Of a stretch of DNA of 60,773 bases, positions 36,007 to 43,012 are shown piece by piece. This DNA is from an uncultured Muribaculum sp. GTDB taxonomy: Bacteria > Bacteroidota > Bacteroidia > Bacteroidales > Muribaculaceae. Below the pieces are notes generated by a model that worked only from the letters and a program-made list of their open reading frames with translations, had not been told where the DNA came from and searched no databases. Positions within the stretch are counted from its first letter, which is position 1; every line of letters starts with the position of its first letter. Location of the stretch: assembly GCA_910578785.1 (NCBI GenBank), contig CAJTSJ010000017.1, forward strand, positions 1-60,773, in the 5' to 3' direction. A program made the position numbers and the translations under genes.

Positions 36007-36492
36007 ATGGAAAAGATAGCAAGTTTTACAGTCAACCATCTTACCCTCAAGAGGGGCATATACGTGTCGCGGCGCGACACTACGCCTTCGGGCGACGTCA
36101 TCACCACTTTTGACATCCGTATGACCGAACCCAACCGCCAGGAAGCATTGTCGCCCAAAGCGTTGCACACAATCGAGCATCTGGCCGCCACATTTCTGCG
36201 CAACGACCCCGAGTGGCGTGACCGAGTGGTCTACTGGGGGCCGATGGGATGTTGTACCGGAAATTATCTTCTGCTTCAAGGCAGAGTGGAGAGCACCGAC
36301 ATTGTCGATCTGATGAAGCGAACGTTCCGGTTCATAGCCGATTTTGACGGAGAAGTGCCCGGAGCGACGCCGCGCGATTGCGGCAACTATTCATTCATGG
36401 ATCTTGATGAGGCGCGTCGGCAGGCCCGCGTTTATCTTGATGAAGTATTAAATTGTATCAGCGGAGAACAATTGGCCTATCCCGTGAATTAA
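36007..36492 (+). CDS. luxS: S-ribosylhomocysteine lyase
   Basis: Metal-dependent homodimeric enzyme of 161 residues that splits S-ribosylhomocysteine into homocysteine and DPD, the precursor of autoinducer AI-2. Metal ligands are His54 and His58 in LHTIEHLAATFLR and Cys125 in RDCGNYSFMDLDEA. The catalytic base Glu57 and the catalytic Cys82 in YWGPMGCCTGNY are also present. The tandem Cys82-Cys83 is a small variation on the usual MGC-R/Q-TG. It forms a two-gene operon with mtnN. Confidence 0.97.
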   Translation: MEKIASFTVNHLTLKRGIYVSRRDTTPSGDVITTFDIRMTEPNRQEALSPKALHTIEHLAATFLRNDPEWRDRVVYWGPMGCCTGNYLLLQGRVESTDIVDLMKRTFRFIADFDGEVPGATPRDCGNYSFMDLDEARRQARVYLDEVLNCISGEQLAYPVN

Positions 36493-36523
36493 TATAGTAT
36501 ATAACTGTTTATTTTTTCGCTTG

Positions 36524-37195
36524 ATGAAAGATATCAAGGCCATACGAGGGAAGTTTTATATCCATAGTCTCATCCAGGAGGGCGAACATGAACATCAGGA
36601 CTTTAAGTTTGCCATAACGGATGCGGCTAAGATTGCCCACTCGATATCGGCGTTTGCCAACAACGACGGCGGACGTCTGCTTATCGGGGTGAAGGACAAC
36701 GGACACATCGCCGGCGTAAGGAGCGAGGAGGATATCTTTGTCATCGAGCAGGCCGCCGAGATGTATTGCCATCCGCCTCAGCGCGTCGAAGTCGCCGCGT
36801 TTGCTGTCGAGGGAGGCGCGGTAGTGGTCAGGGTCTAGATACCGAAAGCGAAGTCGCGTCCGGTCATGTCGAGGGAAGCCGACGGGAAGTGGACAGCTTA
36901 CTATCGCGTCAAGGACGAAAACATCGTGGCCAATCCGGTCATGGTCAAGGCATGGCGCCATAGGTCGCAGGGACGCCAGGTGGTGTTCTCGCTCTCCGAA
37001 GCCGAGTCGTCGTTGCTTTCCTATCTCGACGAGTGGGGAATGACCACAGTCGAGGACTACATGCACGGGGCGCATATCAGCCGGCCCATGGCGGAGGATA
37101 TAATCATCAACCTTTATTCGGCGGGTGTGATTGACTTCGCATATTCAGGCTCGGAGTTCAAGATAGTCAGAGTCGAGGCCGATGCGCGGATTTGA
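36524..37195 (+). pseudogene. AlbA_2-domain (schlafen-like) ATP-binding protein interrupted by an in-frame TAG
   Basis: The reading frame from ATG 36524 to TGA 37193 is open except for one TAG at 36836-36838. Both halves are in the same frame. The 5' part (104 residues) is an AlbA_2 domain: EHQDFKFAITDAAKIAHSISAFANNDGGRLLIGVKDNGHIAGV, with the DGG and GV-x-D motifs. The 3' part continues it with IPKAKSRPV, DGKWTAYYRVKDEN and a winged-helix region. A one-base change (for example GAG to TAG) would explain the break. Family members usually act as transcriptional regulators or helicase-associated proteins. It could be a recent pseudogene, a readthrough gene or a sequencing error. It is 31 nt after luxS. 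Confidence 0.8.
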
Positions 37196-37285
37196 CCGCC
37201 GGCTACCGAAGATTGATTAGTCCGGGGGGTGTCAGTCGGCGCAAAATACTGAATTTTAGGTATATTTTCTGTAATGTATAGTACG

Positions 37286-37405
37286 TAACTTTGCATACGG
37301 ATAATTATACGAAAATAAATTAGATTTATACGAGTTTGAGAATTTAAAGGCAAGCGTCTTTACTCCGGTGGCCGGAATCCCTGCGAAGAGATTCCGGCCG
37401 CTTTT
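37286..37405 (+). ncRNA. possible small RNA between a promoter element and a terminator
   Basis: TAACTTTG (37286-37293) matches the -7 element, though no good -33 box is seen. About 75 nt later a perfect 10-bp hairpin GGCCGGAATC (37370-37379) / GATTCCGGCC (37390-37399) is followed by GCTTTTA. A transcript of roughly 105 nt without an ORF would result. Alternatively, the hairpin is simply the terminator of the mtnN-luxS transcript. Confidence 0.3.
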
Positions 37406-37445
37406 AGTTTAATTCCTCCCCGGCAAGACTCGGCCATAATGGGTC

Positions 37446-37554
37446 GCACATCTCCGATGTGCCTCACGTTGGGCAATATCGCCAGTCTCCCCATGGACCG
37501 GGACCTATCGGCCCCTATCCATGGGGTTTAACATATCATGCGTCTCCGACGCAT
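37446..37554. repeat. left outer hairpin module
   Basis: Three hairpins in order. GCACATC-TCC-GATGTGC is at 37446-37462. A long hairpin with ends CCCCATGGA (37489-37497) and TCCATGGGG (37518-37526) follows. After a linker GTTTAACATATC comes ATGCGTC-TCC-GACGCAT (37538-37554). The same module appears inverted at 38886-38992. Confidence 0.8.
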
Positions 37555-37876
37555 CTCGCCCCGGCTCATCTGCGACATGCCATCCCTGGTAAGGCGCATC
37601 GGAAACGAATCCTACCCGATCCATCTGCTACCGGCATCCCGGCAAGGCGCGTCGGAAACGCATCCTACCCAATCCATCGGCTACCGACATCCCGGACAGG
37701 TTGCGTCGGATGAGGCATGCTACCCGGCTCATCTGCGACATGCTATCCCCGGTAAGGCGCGTCGGAAACGCATCTCGCCCCGGCTCATCTGCGACATGCC
37801 ATCCCGGCAAGGCGCGTCGGAAACTAATCCTACCCGTCACATCGGCTACCGACATCCCGGCAAGGCGCGTCGAAGA
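37555..37876 (-). repeat. left repeat array, six degenerate units
   Basis: Six units of 52-58 bp, each with a core close to GGCAAGGCGCGTCGGAAACG on the plus strand, at about 37589, 37641, 37693, 37751, 37807 and 37859. The cores are joined by variable segments such as CATCTGCTACCGGCATCCC. Read on the minus strand they match the 41-bp units of the right arrays, so this array points the opposite way. Units are more diverged here than on the right. Confidence 0.8.
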
Positions 37877-37964
37877 CGCGACAATACGTTAAACCTCACG
37901 ATAAGCGATAGCGTTCGTGGGGGCGTAAGCCGGACAATCCACAACAACAACGTCGGAGACGTTG
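37866..37964. repeat. left inner hairpin module
   Basis: CGCGTC-GAA-GACGCG (37866-37880), linker ACAATACGTTAAAC, hairpin starting CCTCACGA (37895-37902) closing on TTCGTGGGG, then CAACGTC-GGA-GACGTTG (37948-37964) just beyond the 3' end of the transposase gene. It is the reverse complement of the module at 38518-38618, with a diverged centre. Confidence 0.8.
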
Positions 37965-37974
37965 CACTGAGGTA

Positions 37975-38418
37975 TTATGTGAGTAAATAATCGCTCCAGT
38001 TACCTCCGTTTCGTTCCACTATCCGGCAGAGTTCGTCTTCAAACGATACAAATCCGTGATGCGACCGTTGATTTTCTATATAATGCTTTACTGCTTCAAT
38101 TTCGCGCGACGAACAGCTGAAGGCAAAGTATTCCCGTCCCCAGCCACCAAACTTTGCGAAGTTGCTATTACCTTTCATCCACATGCTCGACGACCTCTTG
38201 ATTTCTCTGACCAAAGACGATAACGCTATGGATGGATGAAGGTCTAACAATATGTGGATATGGTTGTTAGTGCCATTAATGCGTATAATCCGGGAATTGT
38301 AGTTAGAGGCAATACCGACGATATATTTATAAAGTTCGTCAATGCAATTAAGGTTAAGGTTGGGCCCACGGTAATGCGTGTTGATTACTACATGGTAGAA
38401 TGCTGATACATAGCTCAT
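37975..38418 (-). CDS. REP-associated tyrosine transposase (RAYT), Y1/IS200-like HUH family
   Basis: A 147-residue single-strand DNA nuclease of the Y1 transposase family. The HUH metal-binding motif is His53-Ile-His55 in NNHIHILLDL. The catalytic tyrosine is predicted as Tyr113 in AVKHYIENQRSHH, with Gln117 at the position of the third metal ligand. The strand before it, GWGREYFAFSCS, is typical of IS200/RAYT proteins. The start is set at ATG 38418, where family similarity begins; the longer frame to 38520 would lie upstream of the promoter. It is intact and has a consensus promoter. It is flanked on both sides by inverted palindromic repeats, and no TnpB or other partner gene is present. 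That favours a RAYT over a classical IS200. Confidence 0.88.
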   Translation of the reverse strand: MSYVSAFYHVVINTHYRGPNLNLNCIDELYKYIVGIASNYNSRIIRINGTNNHIHILLDLHPSIALSSLVREIKRSSSMWMKGNSNFAKFGGWGREYFAFSCSSREIEAVKHYIENQRSHHGFVSFEDELCRIVERNGGNWSDYLLT

Positions 38419-38434
38419 ATTGGAGAGATTTTTA

Positions 38435-38465
38435 CAAATGTAGTTAAAACTGTGTGATTTGGCAA
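38435..38465 (-). promoter_or_regulatory. promoter of the RAYT gene
   Basis: On the minus strand TTG (38465..38463), 20-nt spacer, TACATTTG (38442..38435). The start would be near 38428, giving a leader of about 10 nt and supporting ATG 38418 as the start codon. Confidence 0.65.
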
Positions 38466-38517
38466 CATTTTCTATGAAATACCTCCGCGTCTCTCCAATC
38501 TGCGACCCTCGTATATG

Positions 38518-38618
38518 CAACGTCTTCGACGTTGTTTGGTGTTGGTGTGTCTTTGATCCTCACGAACGCCCTGCGGGCTTTATCGTGAGGTTTAACGTAT
38601 TGTCGCGTCTTCGACGCG
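38518..38618. repeat. right inner hairpin module
   Basis: CAACGTC-TTC-GACGTTG (38518-38534), then a hairpin with arms CCTCACGA (38558-38565) and TCGTGAGG (38583-38590) and an inner GCCC-TGC-GGGC. Next is the linker TTTAACGTATTGT, and finally CGCGTC-TTC-GACGCG (38604-38618) leading into array 1. Confidence 0.82.
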
Positions 38619-38770
38619 CCTTTGCCGGGATGCCGGTAGCAGATGTTTGTCTTCGACGCGCCTTTGCCGGGATGCCGGTAGCAGATGTTTGTCTTCGACG
38701 CGCCTTGCCGGGATGCCGGTAGCCGATGCTTGTCTTCGACGCGCCTTGCCGGGATGCCGGTAGCAGATGA
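38608..38770 (+). repeat. right repeat array 1, four units
   Basis: Tandem units of 42, 42, 41 and about 38 bp starting at 38608, 38650, 38692 and 38733. Each begins TCTTCGACGCGCCTT, continues with a TGCCGG-GATG-CCGGTA mini-palindrome, and ends GCMGATGYTTG. There are no unique spacers between units. Confidence 0.88.
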
Positions 38771-38885
38771 GCCGGGTTGGATGTGTTCCCTGATGCTATC
38801 TGTGCGTGATGTCAATGGTCGATGGGGCGGAGGCGGAATGCGTGGTTAGATGTGTGTGGCTATGGAGGTGGTTAGGCTGTGGGAG

Positions 38886-38992
38886 ATGCGTCGGAGACGC
38901 ATGATATGTTAAGCCCCATGGATAGGGGCCGGTAGGTCCCGGTCCATGGGGACAGGCGATACGGGCCGCCGAGATGCACGTCGGAGATGTGC
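38886..38992. repeat. right outer hairpin module (inverted copy of 37446-37554)
   Basis: ATGCGTC-GGA-GACGCAT (38886-38902), linker GATATGTTAAG, hairpin with arms CCCCATGGA (38914-38922) and TCCATGGGG (38943-38951), then GCACGTC-GGA-GATGTGC (38976-38992, one G-T pair). Confidence 0.8.
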
Positions 38993-39015
38993 GACATCAG
39001 ATGGTAGAGCTAGTG

Positions 39016-39117
39016 CAACGTCTTCGACGTTGTTTGGTGTTGGTGTTTCTTTGATCCCTCACGAACGCCCTGCGGGCTTTATCGTGAGGTTTAACGTATT
39101 GTCGCGTCTTCGACGCG
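39016..39117. repeat. second copy of the inner hairpin module
   Basis: Nearly identical to 38518-38618: CAACGTC-TTC-GACGTTG (39016-39032), arms CCTCACGA (39057-39064) and TCGTGAGG (39082-39089), then CGCGTC-TTC-GACGCG (39103-39117). No transposase accompanies this copy. Confidence 0.82.
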
Positions 39118-39351
39118 CCTTGCCGGGATGCCGGTAGCAGATGCTTGTCTCCGACGCGCCTTGCCGGGATGCCGGTAGCCGATGCTTGTCTTCGACGCGC
39201 CTTGCGTCGGATGCCGATAGCCGATGCTTGTCTTCGACGCGCCTTGCCGGGATGCCGGTAGCCGATGCTTGTCTTCGACGCGACCTGTCCGGGATGCCGG
39301 TAGCAGATGCTTGTTTTCGACGCGCCTTGCCGGGATGACGGTAGCCGATGG
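39107..39351 (+). repeat. right repeat array 2, six units
   Basis: Units start at 39107, 39148, 39189, 39231, 39272 and 39314, with lengths of 41-42 bp and a shorter last unit. Consensus as in array 1. Single-base variants and one divergent unit (39189, with GCGTCGGATGCCGATAG) show that they drift independently. Confidence 0.88.
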
Positions 39352-39397
39352 GTCGGAGGCGGGATGCGTCATCCGACATACGGGTGGGGGAGATGCA

Positions 39398-39438
39398 AAA
39401 CAGGCATGGATCCGGGTGTGGAGTCCATGCCTGCTTTG
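39398..39438 (-). terminator. terminator of the fimbrial operon
   Basis: CAGGCATGGA (39401-39410) pairs with TCCATGCCTG (39424-39433). On the minus strand the hairpin ends in TTTTG. It lies 26 nt beyond the last fimbrial gene and marks the edge of the repeat region. Confidence 0.8.
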
Positions 39439-39463
39439 TATTTATGAATGTGTGTGGATGGAT

Positions 39464-42400
39464 TTATTCGTCGAGGATGAGTTTGATGGGGCATGCATCG
39501 CCACCATAATTTTGACCGCTATCCTGTGATCCCATACCGTTGAGACATCCAAAGTCATACGGGTTGAAGTTCAGGTCAAAGTAGTTCATATCCCATGCCG
39601 GATAAAATTTCCATGAACCGATCGTTGTCTCGTTAGGTGATACCCAATACACTGCACCGGGAACGTTAGCCATATTATACGGAATGGGACGGAATTGATT
39701 GTCCTTATGGTACGCTTGTGTAAGCAATCCATTTACTGAACCATATCGAAGCGTTCCAAACGAACCTGTAGACGCGCCTTGGTTAGTGCGTCGTCCCATG
39801 CCATAAGTGCCTATCGAGAAGAAAATCTGGCGTCCGTCGGTCTTATTGTAGACAATTACGCCTCTCATGCCTTTGGCTATTCCCGCATTGTTGTTATTGT
39901 TATTAGCGTAGTCGGTAAATCCGTATGCATCATCTATATTACTTTTTGTGCCATCTGCTCCGTCGGCATACAGAACACCCACTCCATATTCACATGCTGT
40001 AAGCGCATTATAATCATCCAAACTTGGGACTCGGTAACGACGGGTCTGCCGTTTTCCTTCGATTTCGATTTCAGTTTCAAAATGCCTCCATTCGAACTTT
40101 TCATAATTATATTTTACGGCACCCGTAGATCCATCTCTGACTCCCATGCCGTTTATCTGATTCCATGAAAGAGATCCGCCCCATGTCATCTCCATTCCGG
40201 TATCGCCGGGAGCCTCTCCTCTTTCAAGGCCAGCCGTGCTGTTGTTGCTGTTAAGGATGCCGTTATAGTTTCCTCGCTTGAAGAAAGTGCCGAGTGTAAG
40301 CGGACTTGCCGTAATAGTTGCCTTGACATAATTGCTTCCATTCCAGTTGGATTTAAACGGAATGTCTTTTTCGTCTTTTTCGCACGAAGAATATAAGCTG
40401 AATGAACTCCATTTAGCTCCTCCGTCAACTAACGCTAACGGTGCCTTATAGCCCTTGCGCACGAATATGTCGTGCGATGATGTATACCCATGGTATTCCA
40501 CACGTATTACAGCACATTTCGTACTGCCTTCCGTCACTGAAGGAAAACTGATGTTGAAATCAATCGGAGTGCCGTCATCGCCGTGTATCGTATCGTTTGT
40601 GCCAACTTTGAAACCTTTGTCGCCAAGCCTGACATACGCTTTCCATTTTCCTTGTGAAGTGAATGTACTGAACTCGTTTGCGGCGGCTCCATTGCGGCGC
40701 AATAACTGCACGTGGAATGGCTCGGGGTCATTGTGCTTTCGCCAGACGGCTTTAGGATTGACGATGCGACGACATTGATATACCGGATTGTAGCTGACTA
40801 TCTTTTTGCCGTTGCTGTATGTTGCCGTCAGTTTTACCACGGCTTTGCGCTGATAGGTGTCGTAAGGGTTGTTGCCGGTAAATCCTGAGATTCCGAGCAT
40901 TGTCTTTGGCCTTGTGAACATCGGAAGATGCACGGTGACTGATCCGTCGGCCCCCTTTACGACTTTAGTTTCAAGATTGCCGGTCCCTATCTTTTTTTCC
41001 ATGCGTGCCGGATTGTCTTTATTCCAGGCCGGGAAAGAAAGATCTTCTTCAGAGAATGTCCGGTAATTCTGGGGCTTATCCTTGTTGTAAAAATGGTCTT
41101 TCAGCTTATTGTAATCTCTAGCATACTCTATTTCTATTCCGTTAAGAAGAAACGCATTGTCCATGTCCGGATTATTGACGGTCAGGAATCCGGCCCATAT
41201 AGGAGTGACATATTTGGGCGGGGCCATGCCGATGTATTTTACCTGGTCAGTAGATGTATGCGGATATTCGGTTATCGATGTGCCGCCACTTTTGTCGTAT
41301 GGTTGCTGTAGTCCGTAATAATATCCGTTAGTCGGAATTTTATCCTCGCCGTAAGTCGTCGTATAATTATCTGCAAGATGCTTGTCGCGGTTGCCTGTAT
41401 TCATGTAAACAGGCCGGTTCCAGTTGAAATCAATGGCATATTTCGATACGGATTCGGCGGGAATCGATTGTTCCGGAACAGAGTCGGTAGATGTGGGGTC
41501 GTAGGGTGCCCAGTTGTTCTCTACAATCTCGACTTCAAACTCTTTGATTCCTTTGCCGAGGCGCACTGGAAATTCCGCGCGGTGATTATAGCCGTAGGAG
41601 ATATAGTAAGATGCGTCAACAAATAGAATCTCCTGATTTTCTTTGTAGACAATGTGCCAGTCAGGCTGGTTGGCGAATCCTTTAAAGCCAAGGGTCAGCT
41701 TGTAGTGGCAGTTGCGTTCGGCATTGTAATTATATTCACAGTCCTGTCCAAGCATAAACCTGTACTTTATCGGGCCGCGCGAAAGCTGCTTGGCATTGTT
41801 TGAGATATAATATGCGTCAACTTCAATATATGTTCCGTAGGGTATATTGTCTTTGAACCCATTGTCAGTAGGCTTTGTTGGAATCCAGCCTGTCTCATTC
41901 AGATCAGGACGTTTGTCATATTTCTTTTCATTTGGGTAGTCGCCCTGCATGTTTTCAAAGAAGTACATTGCCTGCGCGTTTTCTGAGTGCGATACAGTTC
42001 CTCCGTCACTGCCAACGGCCACAGAACCTTTAACGGGGGTATACTGGGCAATCATCATCCAGTTTCTGTAATCGTCAGAAGGGGTTTCTCCGGATTGAAG
42101 CTCCCCGTCTTTTCCGTAGGTGATGCTGTCGCCTGTCGCGATGAATTGGGAGTCTTTGCCCGGCTCGTTGTCTTTGCCTATAGGGCAATTAAGCGGTATG
42201 TCCTTGATTGTGATGCTTCTGATGTAAATTTCGATATCTTCCAGAAGTCCGCTTCCATCATAAACGACGGTCACTTTTGAAGCGAGACGACGCGCCCATG
42301 CATGAAGCTTCATCTTGGGTTTTCCAACTGTAATAAGCGGAGCCTCATAGCGAACGTCGGCATCTTCGCCGTTGGCAGACATCGATGTTCCGTCCTCGGT

Positions 42401-42961
42401 AGCGAAATATCCGAACATTTGATTGTTTGCGGCAATATCATCGCTATCCCATGTGGCGGAGTAGCTCTTGAGCTTGTCGGGAGTGCTAAATCGGGTGCGG
42501 TTTTCTTCAGTGTCGGTAAATTCGGGAATGTTGGCCACCACATACATGTAGTAATGGCCGTAAGGTATCTTGCCGATGGTAAATGTAGCGCGTGGCGTAG
42601 CTTTTTCGGCGGATGTATGGCCGTCGTCAGGGCGTTGGGTGTTGCCGTCTTGCTTTATATCGATGTTGGTTATCGTGGCGGCATCCGGATTCTCTGAGTC
42701 GTAGCTGTATATGCCGGTCAAATCCTGATTTTTGTCGTATATGAATACGGAAAGCGAGGTGATATTTTTTATAGAATTGCCTGCGGCGCTTCTGCCTACC
42801 GCCATTTCGCTTCCGGACAAAGGCTCAAACGCAACGGTAGCCGAAATGCTTGCTTCACCGTCGCCGAGTTCTCGATATTGATCAGGAAACTCGTCGACAC
42901 ATCCGGAGAAGGCCGGAAGAATTGCGATAAGAGCTATGATATGTAATATTTTTCTAAACAT
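39464..42961 (-). CDS. DUF4906-domain fimbrial lipoprotein (putative tip or anchor component)
   Basis: A 1165-residue lipoprotein, the last gene of the fimbrial operon. The lipobox is LPAFSGC (Cys21). The N-terminal 350 residues resemble Mfa/FimB-type domains, with SLSVFIYDKNQDLTGIYSYD and GKIPYGHYYMYVVANIP. The middle contains Ig-like beta segments and the DUF4906 region. The C-terminal 250 residues form a separate globular domain with GGSLSWNQINGMGVRDG, a RRYRVPSLDDYNAL segment, an Asn run (NNNNNN) and GMRGVIVYNKTDGRQIFFS. That last part resembles fibrobacter-type surface domains placed at adhesin tips. By position it corresponds to Mfa5-like tip proteins (inference). It ends next to the repeat region. 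Confidence 0.8.
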   Translation of the reverse strand: MFRKILHIIALIAILPAFSGCVDEFPDQYRELGDGEASISATVAFEPLSGSEMAVGRSAAGNSIKNITSLSVFIYDKNQDLTGIYSYDSENPDAATITNIDIKQDGNTQRPDDGHTSAEKATPRATFTIGKIPYGHYYMYVVANIPEFTDTEENRTRFSTPDKLKSYSATWDSDDIAANNQMFGYFATEDGTSMSANGEDADVRYEAPLITVGKPKMKLHAWARRLASKVTVVYDGSGLLEDIEIYIRSITIKDIPLNCPIGKDNEPGKDSQFIATGDSITYGKDGELQSGETPSDDYRNWMMIAQYTPVKGSVAVGSDGGTVSHSENAQAMYFFENMQGDYPNEKKYDKRPDLNETGWIPTKPTDNGFKDNIPYGTYIEVDAYYISNNAKQLSRGPIKYRFMLGQDCEYNYNAERNCHYKLTLGFKGFANQPDWHIVYKENQEILFVDASYYISYGYNHRAEFPVRLGKGIKEFEVEIVENNWAPYDPTSTDSVPEQSIPAESVSKYAIDFNWNRPVYMNTGNRDKHLADNYTTTYGEDKIPTNGYYYGLQQPYDKSGGTSITEYPHTSTDQVKYIGMAPPKYVTPIWAGFLTVNNPDMDNAFLLNGIEIEYARDYNKLKDHFYNKDKPQNYRTFSEEDLSFPAWNKDNPARMEKKIGTGNLETKVVKGADGSVTVHLPMFTRPKTMLGISGFTGNNPYDTYQRKAVVKLTATYSNGKKIVSYNPVYQCRRIVNPKAVWRKHNDPEPFHVQLLRRNGAAANEFSTFTSQGKWKAYVRLGDKGFKVGTNDTIHGDDGTPIDFNISFPSVTEGSTKCAVIRVEYHGYTSSHDIFVRKGYKAPLALVDGGAKWSSFSLYSSCEKDEKDIPFKSNWNGSNYVKATITASPLTLGTFFKRGNYNGILNSNNSTAGLERGEAPGDTGMEMTWGGSLSWNQINGMGVRDGSTGAVKYNYEKFEWRHFETEIEIEGKRQTRRYRVPSLDDYNALTACEYGVGVLYADGADGTKSNIDDAYGFTDYANNNNNNAGIAKGMRGVIVYNKTDGRQIFFSIGTYGMGRRTNQGASTGSFGTLRYGSVNGLLTQAYHKDNQFRPIPYNMANVPGAVYWVSPNETTIGSWKFYPAWDMNYFDLNFNPYDFGCLNGMGSQDSGQNYGGDACPIKLILDE

Positions 42962-43012
42962 ATATATTGCAGGATGATAAGTTTCAGTTTTCGGGGATTC
43001 GTATGCTCAACG

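Larger units (their letters stand above)
37446..39351. mobile_element. REP/RAYT-like region: Y1 transposase with flanking repeat arrays and hairpin modules
   Basis: A 1.9-kb region built almost entirely of GC-rich repeats around one transposase gene. From left to right: outer hairpin module (37446-37554), left array (six units), inner hairpin module (37866-37964), transposase (minus), inner module again in inverse orientation (38518-38618), right array 1 (four units), outer module inverted (38886-38992), a copy of the inner module (39016-39117), and right array 2 (six units). Left arrays and modules are the reverse complement of the right ones, so the region is roughly symmetric about the gene. 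Layout and gene type match REP sequences with a REP-associated tyrosine transposase. No target-site duplication is assigned. Confidence 0.75.

Noticed and set aside
38608..39351. Possible CRISPR array
   Set aside because: Units of 41-42 bp follow each other directly without unique spacers and drift by point changes; no cas genes are present.
37538..39379. Open frames of 60-150 residues inside the repeat arrays, rich in RRVEDKHRLPASRQG-like peptides
   Set aside because: They are translations of the tandem repeat in frames that happen to stay open, found in several frames and both orientations, with no start signals or domains.
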